From Spirogloea muscicola (lineage: Eukaryota > Streptophyta > Zygnematophyceae > Spirogloeales > Spirogloeaceae): DNA of 11,544 nucleotides. Both the position numbers and the translations under genes were made by a program. Positions 1 to 7,260 of the stretch are shown piece after piece. The notes under the pieces are model-generated. The model saw nothing but the letters and a program-made list of their open reading frames with translations. It made no database searches and was not told where the DNA came from. The number at the start of each line of letters is the position of its first letter. Position 1 is the stretch's first letter. The stretch spans positions 463,903 to 475,446 of the forward strand of contig WELB01000017.1 of NCBI GenBank assembly GCA_009602725.1, given 5' to 3'.

Positions 1-309
1 CTTTCCCCCCCCCCCCCCCCCCCCCCCCGCCCCCCACCTCCTCTTTTTCTTCCTTCACTTCCCCCCTGCCCTGCTGTGCTCATTTGCCACACAGTCCCTC
101 ACTTTCCCTCTCCAACCCCCTTCGAGCCACCTCCCATCTATCTCCCCCCGGCCCTTAACTTTCTCCATTCTCCCACCTGTCCTCGCCCAATGTGCAGCAG
201 AAGCAGCACATCTGTATTTAACCTTGAGTTCAATTGACAATCCTCGGGCTCCCAGAGATTCTGGACCCTGAGAGGGGTACTTGATTGACTTGAGAACGCT
301 TGGGTCGAC
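1..309 (+). other. Pyrimidine-rich upstream region, promoter/leader or end of an intron
   Basis: No gene is supported here. Positions 36-190 are strongly C/T-rich and end in an acceptor-like CCCAATGTGCAG, with AG at 196-197. The three frames after that AG all hit stops (near 217, 236 and 270), so an ordinary coding exon starting there would need an early donor, and I see no good one. A TGA at 286-288 is in frame with the ATG at 310. The stretch could be the promoter and 5' leader of the downstream gene, or the 3' part of an intron following an exon outside the window. Confidence 0.4.
5..35. repeat. Poly-C homopolymer tract (C24-G-C6)
   Basis: Positions 5-28 are an unbroken run of 24 C, then one G, then six more C. 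The opposite strand is a G-run that could form G-quadruplexes, with an i-motif on this strand. Runs of this length are often misread, so the exact length is uncertain. It lies just before a long pyrimidine-rich stretch. Confidence 0.9.
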
Positions 310-3239
310 ATGAGTGTGCAGGAGTTGAAGGATGGACTGGATTCTCGGCAGCAGAAAATTGAGCTTCTCAAGAAGACCTCAGATGACTGCGCAGTGGAGT
401 TGCGCTACGTGCGCAAGGAGATGGAGGTCCAGCAGCAGGGCGACGTGCAGTCCAAGGAAGATGTGGCCAGGAGGCGGCAGGCCGAGGTAGACGGCGCGGA
501 GCTCAGTCGGTTGCAGCAAGCAGTCGCTCGGCTAGAAGCCGACAACAAACAACTCCAAGGTCTGTACTTGAGATATTATGTGACTCTTGAATTATCTCCA
601 CTATTGCCAGTCGAATTATCATCCCACTAGCGCCAGTGCTATTGCCATTTGTCTTGTTCTGCAGTCAGTGTATTCTGCAAAAGGCCTGTTGCAACTTCAT
701 CACTCTAAGTGCTTGTGTCGGCTCGGTGGACAGCCCTAATTGGCCTGCTCTCTGACCTCCGGACAGTGCTCAGATGTGGTCTCAAGGCTCACAGCAAGTT
801 TTGCCACTTTTCGACTTCCACTCCCAAAAGCCAACAATTCTGTTAGTCCCTGTCGGCTCTGTGTGCCAGACTCTGGGGGCTCCGCATCAAAGCTCGCAGC
901 GCCGGGCATGGGGGGAGACTGCTCTGGCAAGGATGCCGAGATACAGCGCCTGGACAAGCTGGTCAAAGACGGGGAGAAGAAGATCGAGAAACTCAAATTC
1001 ACATACCAGGTACAGGCTTCCTGTAGTAAGTTGGAGCTTTTGCAGCTCAAGCTAGAGGGTTTGGCTGCCTTGGACTATAAGCTTATGGACCTGGATCCTG
1101 AATCCACACGCCAGATCCCTTCTTCTAGGGTTGGCTGCAGGTTAGGTCCTAAGTCTGCAGTGTCAACCATGCTGCAGTCCTTCATGACGGATGGCGTCAT
1201 CTTTCCCACCATTGTGACCCTTGGCGTCCATTTGTAGGCTAGAGAGCTCATTGAGATAGCTGAGTACGTGCCGGTGCACAGGTCCTGTGGCAATCTCAAG
1301 CTGCCCCCAAGAACGACACAAGGAAGAAAGAGTCGGAGGAAGACAGAGCTGTCAACTCTTTCAAGGTGCGACATGCTCTACTTTCACCCGCATGGTATCG
1401 GACCCACTAGAACTCCTCCCGAGGAGCAACTATTTGTTGAGGAGTTCTCCAATTGATCCATCTCTTAAAGAGTACTTAGGGAGGGGCATCGGTCACGACA
1501 GTTGTGCGTGAAGATGCAATCCATTACTTGCTGACTTGCTCTACTGTGTGTCGTGTGCAGGATGAGCGCACCCTGAGCATCGAGAAGGTGATGGCTGCTG
1601 CTAACGAAGCAATTGCTGAGTGCCACAGCGCCAGCAATACAACTGGTGGTTTGGCAACGTCTTCCATTGGTGGATCCTCTTGCAATGCCACGCAGGAGGA
1701 CCTCCAGCAGGTACTTGTACTTTAAGCTCAAAGTGCACATACTTTGATCAGAGCATTGTTGGGGACAAGGCAAGTGATAGAGATAGGGACAGAGTAGACA
1801 CGTGGAACTTCAGCCATGTGCATCCTGGCTGTGCAAGAGTTGAGAGTGCAAGAAGAGGCACCATTTGACATCTTGGATGCTACTCCAACTTGAGTAGTCC
1901 CTCACACTAAGTCCTTCCCTCCGCAGTATCTTGACTACACTGTTGGGGAAGTTTGTCCGAACGATTGGTTCTTTGTCCAGAGCCTCATATTTGAGGAAGG
2001 TTGCTTCAGTCTGCCTCGAAGGTCAGCATTCGCCTGTTCTAGTAGAGCTTGAAATAGTGGTTGACATATGATAGTCTGACTTTTTCACGCATGTGTTATG
2101 CAACTACTATCAATCTTGGTCACGTTTCTTATCTCGCCAATGTGAGCCCCTAGGACTCGTTCTGATTACGGAATTCTTTCACTTTCAACAATTAGTATGT
2201 TGTCTCAAGATGTTGGCAAAGGAGGTGGCATGCTTCCCAATATGTGACCTTATTGCGAGTCCTTCAGCCTTGCCACCACTCTGGCCTTCTTCCTCTATGC
2301 TTGCCTGCAGACGGTGCTTTGCAGTCATGCCGGAGACGTACACGGAGCCATTGCCGCAGCCAGAGTGCCTCTGGGCTCAGGAGGCTCTTGACGATCTCAA
2401 CGTGCGATGGGATCACCACGAGTGCAAGTCCTTCTCATGCCTGAACGAGCGCAAGACTGGAGACTGCCTCAACTGCTTCAACATGACCCTTGAGTTCATG
2501 CGTTGGAGATCCAGGGCCAATGGTGAGCACACTGGTTTTTTGAAGCTATTCAAGCGCATTGTCAGGCTGTAGATTCTGGACAAGGACTACTCCTGCCAAG
2601 TGATTCTTTGACACACGCAAGACATTCTCAAGGATTTCTCCTCTTTCCAGTCAATGCCTCGTGCACTGTTGCTCATGTGTACGTATCAATTCAGGTGTGA
2701 TCCCAATGAAGGATGTTGTGAGGATCAAGAAGGGCACTCTGCGTATTGGCCTGGACTTTGGGGGAAGGTCAGGTAGCTTCGCGGCCCGCATGTCCCGCTG
2801 GAACATCACTATCGTCACCACCCAGCGCAACAAGGAGACGGCTTTCAATAAGGATACGCTAGGGCTCCCATACATGGAGACGATTGCGTTGCGAGGCCTG
2901 ATCCCGCTGCACATCCCCAACAAGGCCCGCCTGCCATTCTTTGATGGCACGCTGGACGTGGTGCACAGCAGCAGCAGCCTGCGGCACATCAAGGTGATCG
3001 AATTTGAGGAGCTGATGTACGAGTGGGACAGGATCCTCAGGCCAGGCGGCATCATCTGGGTGGAGCTCTTCTACCAGCCGGTTAACGAGATGCCCCTTTA
3101 CATCAGGCTGATTGAGAACTTGAAGTACAAGCACCTGTACTTCAATGTTACTCGCAAGCCCGGTAACGGCACGCTGAAAAAGCCGACCCCTTACAGCTAC
3201 CTGACCTGCGTTGTTGAAAAGCCACTCAACAGGACTTGA
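310..3239 (+). CDS. Seven-exon coiled-coil protein with plant-type SAM-dependent methyltransferase domain
   Basis: Proposed exons are 310-559, 870-1009, 1282-1365, 1561-1710, 1927-2021, 2311-2522 and 2695-3239. All junctions are GT-AG, the phases agree, and the sum is 1476 nt (491 residues). Residues 1-130 are charged and coiled-coil-like. From residue 209 the protein matches a plant family of putative methyltransferases of unknown substrate (AT1G29790-like): CPNDW at 218-222, PRRRC at 238-242, a cysteine-rich CKSFSCL/CLNCF block in exon 6, a SAM-binding motif I near 330-339 (LDFGGRSGSF), FFDGTLDVVH at 392-401, and RILRPGGIIWV at 423-433. Plant relatives carry an N-terminal membrane anchor before the coiled coil. 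None is seen here, so the true 5' exon may lie upstream: TGTGCAG at 315-321 would make an acceptor giving an exon from 322 in the same frame. If not, ATG 310 is the start, with an in-frame stop 24 nt upstream. Motif I reads GGRSG where relatives read GGGTG or GGSG. Exon 3 is the least certain exon. The substrate cannot be read from sequence. Confidence 0.8.
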
Positions 3240-3387
3240 GCCGCTTTCACTTGCTGCTTAATTCTTTGCCAGGCAGTGGGTGCACAGTCCCCAGGGGCCT
3301 TGGCCGATGTGAGAACATCTAAGGCTTTGGTAGCTTGTGGAAGCGCAGGCCTAAAGGCTGATGATCTGCTTGAGACCACGTCTTCTA

Positions 3388-3392
3388 TTACA
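3388..3392 (-). terminator. Candidate TGTAA polyadenylation signal for the CHRD gene
   Basis: The plus strand reads TTACA, so the minus strand reads TGTAA, about 170 nt downstream of the CHRD gene's stop at 3563. If this and the plus-strand signal at 3513 are both used, the two transcripts overlap at their 3' ends. Confidence 0.3.
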
Positions 3393-3512
3393 CTCTAAAG
3401 AATAGCAGAGGGAGAAAGTCAGTCTACAAAGGCTCAGCATTGGGTAAGTTGTGGTGTGCTAGCGAGACGACTTCCACAACTTGCTGGCCCTGCACGCCAA
3501 TGCTTCTGCAAG

Positions 3513-3517
3513 TGTAA
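3513..3517 (+). terminator. Candidate TGTAA polyadenylation signal for the methyltransferase gene
   Basis: TGTAA lies 274 nt after the stop at 3239. It is the usual polyadenylation signal in chlorophyte algae. A five-base match is weak evidence on its own. Confidence 0.3.
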
Positions 3518-3562
3518 ATGCATAAAGCATTGTTGTCCTCTCAACCCTGAGAATCAGGAGTG

Positions 3563-4859
3563 TCAAGGCACCACCATTAAGGGTTGGCTATAGCTGGACG
3601 TGCTCGATGCTGCATCTGAGTATGTGATGGACACGCCCGTGAGTGGCTGCACCAGTTGGCCTCGGATGGCGCCTGACGAAGTGGAATGCACGCAGAGAAT
3701 GGGGCGCGTTCAGCAGAAGGATTGATGCGCCTCTGCCGCAAATAATTGCTGCCACAAGAAGCAGAACGTTTGGAGCTCATTTTTGGCGTTATGGACTGAT
3801 TCACCGATGCTCACCTGACGAATACTCCCTGGTGGTGACCTGGATGTAGTAGCTGGACGGGCTGGACACGAGCGCGTCGAGAGTGCTCGCTGTTGAGCCC
3901 ACTGCGCCAGTCATGACATAGTAACCCATCTGCGGGGACTGGACCGCGGTTGTGGCGGTCATCAAGTCCAGATACTGCGATACACTCAAACACTGTCATC
4001 AGCTCCAGGGCTTCTGGCAGGCTCTGGACCTTGAAGCGGCCCAAAGATTGATCACTGCAACTCCTAAGCATTTCCCTTTGTATCTGTTTGAGCATGTCAA
4101 CCCCATGTCCACTCCTTTCCACAGGCCATTCTACATTGCTGGACATGCCATGGCCTGCTGTACACATCTTGATCCCGGCCCGCACCTGTAGGCCGACCTG
4201 GGAAACATCCCCAAAGTATATCCCCGCGCCTGTGGGCTCAGAAAGTCCGGACAGGAGGAAGTTGAAGGTGATCGAGTTGGTGGTGTAATCGAGCGTGATG
4301 TTAGCCTGGCCGAACCCTTCAGGGCTGCCCTGGCTGCCGACCTCATTGGCGCCATACAGCTTCAAGACATAGACGTTCTTGAGCGCCTGGGTGGCGCCAC
4401 CGCGGAAGCTGCACGACACCACATCCACCAGTCGGGTCGAGCGAGCAGGCAGCTGTGCTCAGTCTAGGCACTTCGCCGGGCGCTTTGAGGTGCTCAGTGA
4501 CGCTTGTGGACGGGCCATACGACTCAGCCCCGCCCCAATGCTAGCACAGGCTCGCCATCCTGAGGGCGACTCGAGTCCCCCGATGCTTCAAGAGCAGCTG
4601 AGCAAGTGAAGCTGCAGAATTATGTCTCTGTCTATTGGGTTGTTGGTTCGATGTCGAGAATGACGCCACAAGGCACAGCTCGACGTGTGAAGCTGCCCTT
4701 CTCTCGGCTACAGCGGCGCGGCATGCCTTCTGGCCCCACTGTGAGGGCCGCAAGGACGGAATCGAACCATCATTTATGGATTTGCCGTGCCACAGGGGAG
4801 TTCGGAGCTCACCTGGAGAGGAGGAACAGGACGGCGGCGGCGACGGCGACGGCGACCAT
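3563..4859 (-). CDS. Secreted CHRD-domain protein, four exons
   Basis: Exons in transcription order are 4859-4813, 4408-4186, 3974-3815 and 3672-3563. All introns are GT-AG, the phases (2, 0, 1) match at each junction, and the total is 540 nt (179 residues). Exon 1 encodes a signal peptide (M1, then the hydrophobic VAVAVAAAVLFLL) and ends at a strong donor TCCAG|GTGAGC. The rest is one CHRD domain (first described in chordin, also common in bacterial and algal secreted proteins): YVLKLYGANEV at residues 29-39, a TLDYTTNSITFNF strand, LSGLSEPTGAGIYFG near the middle, SSPSSYYIQVTTREY at 127-141, and the closing GAIRGQL at 144-150, where the family usually has GEIRGQL. A Ser/Thr-rich tail of about 29 residues follows. 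The start is the first ATG in a frame that has no other ATG back to 5288. The protein is likely exported to the cell surface or matrix. CHRD domains have no known enzymatic activity, so the role is unknown. Intron 2 has an alternative phase-0 donor a few codons earlier (CCCAG|GTCGGC). Confidence 0.82.
4755..4771 (-). other. tRNA T-arm/B-box-like sequence inside CHRD intron 1
   Basis: On the minus strand GGTTCGATTCC matches the RNA polymerase III B-box consensus GGTTCGANTCC, and the flanks pair as a five-base-pair T-stem (GATGG with CCGTC, one G-T pair). No matching acceptor stem, D-arm or clear anticodon arm is present, so this is not an intact tRNA gene. It may be a fragment of a tRNA or tRNA-derived SINE, or chance. 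Confidence 0.35.
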
Positions 4860-5110
4860 GAGAGCCGGCGCGCGCCGCCGAAGCGCCAGCGCCGCCGCCG
4901 CCGCCGCCGCCTTAGCGCCAGCGGCAGCGCNGCCCCGCGGCGCACGTCGGGGGCCGCCCCTCTCCCTCCTCCCTCCTCCCTCCTCCGGGTGCCGTTCTCC
5001 CCGCCGGCCTCCCTCCTCCCGGCCGGCCCCCCGTCGGCCGATCGGCGTGGTGACGGCCCCGGTGACGGCCCCGACCGCCGTCGCCTGTCCCGCCGCGCGT
5101 CCGAGGTGAC
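4860..5110 (-). promoter_or_regulatory. GC-rich leader/promoter region of the CHRD gene
   Basis: Immediately upstream of the CHRD start lie about 250 bases of very GC-rich sequence, including a GCC triplet run at 4889-4911, CCCTCCT-rich repeats at 4965-4985 and one ambiguous base (N) at 4931. No TATA box is seen. The position fits a 5' UTR and core promoter. The long Arg- or Ala-rich open frames crossing it reflect base composition, with no domain visible in any of them. Confidence 0.5.
4889..4911. repeat. GCC trinucleotide microsatellite
   Basis: About seven GCC units lie in the presumed 5' leader of the CHRD gene. On the minus strand they are GGC repeats, comparable to those upstream of the gene at 8499. 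Confidence 0.85.
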
Positions 5111-5208
5111 GGGAGACTCCGACCTGCGGCTGCTGACCCGAGGCCGTGGAGCAGCCACGCGCGGCGGTGCTACTGTGAGGAAGACCTTTCCAGTACAGTT
5201 GGAAGACT

Positions 5209-5241
5209 GTAGAGGCGATGGCTGTGATCGGCCAGCCCAGA
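5209..5241 (+). repeat. Short interspersed repeat, copy A
   Basis: The core reads GTAGAGGCGATGGCTGTGA, then a GGCCAGCCCAGA block. It matches copies B (5290) and C (7487) at nearly every position, with one-base indels. The three copies share the same orientation. Confidence 0.65.
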
Positions 5242-5289
5242 GAGAGGAACGAACGAAGCCCATAGGGGCCAGGAAAGCGCGGAAGCACG

Positions 5290-5324
5290 GTAGAGGGCGA
5301 TGGGCTGTCGATGGCCAGCCCAGA
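5290..5324 (+). repeat. Short interspersed repeat, copy B
   Basis: The core is GTAGAGGGCGATGGGCTGTC, then a GGCCAGCCCAGA block. It sits 81 bases after copy A in tandem. The upstream flank (TAGGGGCCAGGAAAG) also resembles that of copy C (TAGGGTCCTGGAAAG), so the full unit is probably near 70 bases. Confidence 0.65.
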
Positions 5325-5793
5325 ATAGGCAAGAACAGTGTCACTGGCTCACCTGCATGGCTTGCATTCCCCGACTGCCTTGAACCTTGTCCACGGCCTC
5401 TGATGTAGCCCCAATCTTTGTGTAGCCCCACCTCTTGCACCAGCTTTTGCCCGAACAGCATTGGCTTCACTTGGCTTCCCTTAAATCTCATGCGCGCCTT
5501 CTTTCTGAGGCAGCCGTTTCACTCCCATTGCCCCCTCTCCCACACGAATGGGCGGCCTGGGCTGCGGGTCTTTGGAACAGACGGTGCAGGCAGCCTTCCT
5601 CGGTTGCTGGCACCAGGTTGCCTCCCTTCTTCCCTTGCGCTTCCCTTGACTGGCTGGCCCTGCAACCGAGGTGGAGGAAGGCTCCTTCGTATTTGCAACT
5701 GAGGAGCTTCCGCGAGTCAGCCATCTGCTCCTTTCCCTCCCTGCACCCCTCCTCACTCCCTTCTCAGCTCTTGCCTAAGCACCAGACAAAGGG

Positions 5794-6656
5794 GCTCAGG
5801 CTAGACTCGTTGCTGCAGTTGAGGATGAGCGTCGCAAGACGCTGAAGAGGATGCCAGGAATCAGGACCAATTCAAGGAGTCTAGCACGATTCACATCGCT
5901 CGCAACACCTGGGGCAACCGACTGGCCCACTATTCACGCCAATCACAAGGCCTTTAAATTCAGCCCCGAGGCCTATCGGACGCTCCTCCAAATGTTCCTT
6001 GGCCTGCCCCCACCTGCCTGATCGCAGTAAATCAGTGTGAGTGCGGCTTCCGCGTGGAGGGCGGAGACCTTGCTACTCATATGCTGCGGTGTCCCACAGG
6101 CACTGAAGTGGTGGTCATTCATAATCTACTACGGAACGCCCTGGCGGACTTGGGCGACGCCGGCTATTGCGCATTGTGGTAGTGACCAATACAATGCCCA
6201 TCACCTCGGATTCTCAGGGACGCCATCATCGTCGCATCCTAGACAATGTGGGTGTATAACCTGGCGGAGGCTAACAAGCCTTGGTCGATGTGGTTGTGAC
6301 GGAGGCGTACGAGAGTTCAGCATCGACTCACATTGCTGGCCACGCAGTGAGAAGTGCAGAGCAGAGAAAGCTCCAACACTACTTTGACTACCCCCGCAGT
6401 GATTACCTCCTACCAGCAGCTATTGACACCTTTGGGTGCATGGGTCCTCGCTTCCATACCCAACTTGAGAAGAACACAAGTCTGGGATATGCACGACGTG
6501 AGGGTGTGCTTCCAGCCCAGATGGGCATGCCGGCAGCCTACTTGTCATTTACGACGTCGTGTGTCAGCCTGTCTGCAGCGAGCTCAGGCTCATGCTTTGC
6601 ACCAGAAAGCTGGTCGAGCCTTAGCTGGTGGTGTCCAGTATTTGGGCATCAGTTAG
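5794..6656 (+). mobile_element. Decayed 3' end of a non-LTR retrotransposon ORF (pseudogene)
   Basis: Four blocks in changing frames together resemble the region after the reverse transcriptase of LINE-type elements. Block 1 (5794-6021) contains RRKTLKR, a SLATPGATDW segment and YRTLLQMFLGLPPP, then a stop. Block 2 (6036-6182, another frame) has the zinc-knuckle-like CECG...H-M-L-R-C followed by VIHNLLRNALADLG, the CxCG-H-C-HN pattern typical of this region. Block 3 (from 6284, third frame) has VDVVVTEAYESS, AEQRKLQHYFDY and AAIDTFGCMGP, matching the conserved stretch that usually follows. Block 4 (6549-6656) has LRRRVSACLQRAQAHAL and ends AGRALAGG, as in the terminal helix of such ORFs. Stops and at least three frame changes show the copy is dead. 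The reverse transcriptase itself is not seen. Family assignment is by remembered pattern only. Confidence 0.68.
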
Positions 6657-7130
6657 GGACCTCTATGTGCCGACTTGTGGTTACTGAGCGGGTCAGCTTC
6701 GCAGCAGGTGATATACATCTGTTCATGTGCTTGCCTTTGTACTTGGCCACACAAGCTCTCCATCACTCTAGACACAGTGCATCTTTCTCTTAGGGAGAGC
6801 TCCGTCTTCTCTTGAACTGGCCTATCATAGCCATCGCTCCGCTTGGGTAGAGCTTCTTTTCACTGAGGAGAGGCGGTATTCAAGCACGGAGGGAAACTGA
6901 CGCGTGGTGGGCGACTGAGGTGTGATTGTGTTGGTGTGATTAAGCATGCAAGGTTCTCGCACGGCTCTCAGAAAAGAAAAGTGCCACTTTGAGCGCCACT
7001 GTCGCCTTCAACAGGCCTCGTCCGCGGTTACGCGCAACTATTTTTCCACAGTTCTCTTTGTTGAGTCCCATCTGCAGATCGGAGAAACTATTCTTCTGGT
7101 AGCGGGTCCCGTGGTTAGGGCCAGAGGCTG
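6657..7130. other. Non-coding stretch between two retroelement remnants
   Basis: I see no gene, RNA or clear repeat. The stretch lies between inverted remnants of a retroelement coding end and could hold the 3' tails of both insertions, but no poly-A tail or target-site duplication was recognised. Confidence 0.4.
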
Positions 7131-7260
7131 CAGCTAAGGCACGACCGGCACGGAGATGCAGCGCGCGAGCCATGGACCTCAGCAGCGAGACGGCCAAGCG
7201 GATGCGATACACCTGCGCGTGCGAGCCTGCTGCATGGAAATCCACCGCCTCCCCATAGGC
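7131..7260 (-). mobile_element. Opposite-strand fragment of a related retrotransposon ORF end
   Basis: On the minus strand a segment reads RIRLAVSLLRSMARALHLR followed by AGRALAAASG. It parallels RRRVSACLQRAQAHALHQK-AGRALAGG at 6552-6630 on the plus strand, with about nine of twelve residues identical at the end. The DNA is also alike: GGTCGTGCCTTAGCTG here against GGTCGAGCCTTAGCTG there. It is therefore likely a second, inverted remnant of the same or a related element. No other conserved block was found around it. Confidence 0.45.

Larger units (their letters stand above)
3240..3562. other. Convergent intergenic region, shared 3' UTR space
   Basis: This stretch lies between the stop codons of two genes facing each other. 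No convincing open frame or RNA gene is seen. It holds the candidate TGTAA signals of both genes and is best read as overlapping 3' UTRs. Confidence 0.6.
5111..5793. other. Intergenic stretch with short repeats; possible upstream retroelement debris
   Basis: Apart from repeat copies A and B no gene is supported. From about 5418 to 5790 plus-strand frames stay open for stretches and are Leu/Pro/Ala-rich, which could be a heavily decayed upstream part of the retroelement that is recognisable from 5794. I see no motif that proves this. Confidence 0.4.

Noticed and set aside
1268-1511. Plus-strand frames of 62 and 74 codons as separate small genes
   Set aside because: They overlap exon 3 of the methyltransferase gene in other frames and cross its donor site.
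3811-4428. Single-exon 205-codon minus-strand frame as the CHRD gene
   Set aside because: It loses the CHRD pattern after about residue 80 and continues in the wrong frame; splicing restores the second half of the domain with matching phases.
4740-4812. Full tRNA gene on the minus strand in CHRD intron 1
   Set aside because: Only the T-arm fits; GTGAG...CTCAC could pair as a partial stem, but the spacing to the T-arm is wrong and no anticodon arm with U33 forms.
4541-5491. Long minus-strand open frame of 316 codons
   Set aside because: It is Arg/Ser/Pro-rich low-complexity sequence across a GC-rich leader, contains an ambiguous base, has no domain, and overlaps the better-supported signal-peptide exon in another frame.
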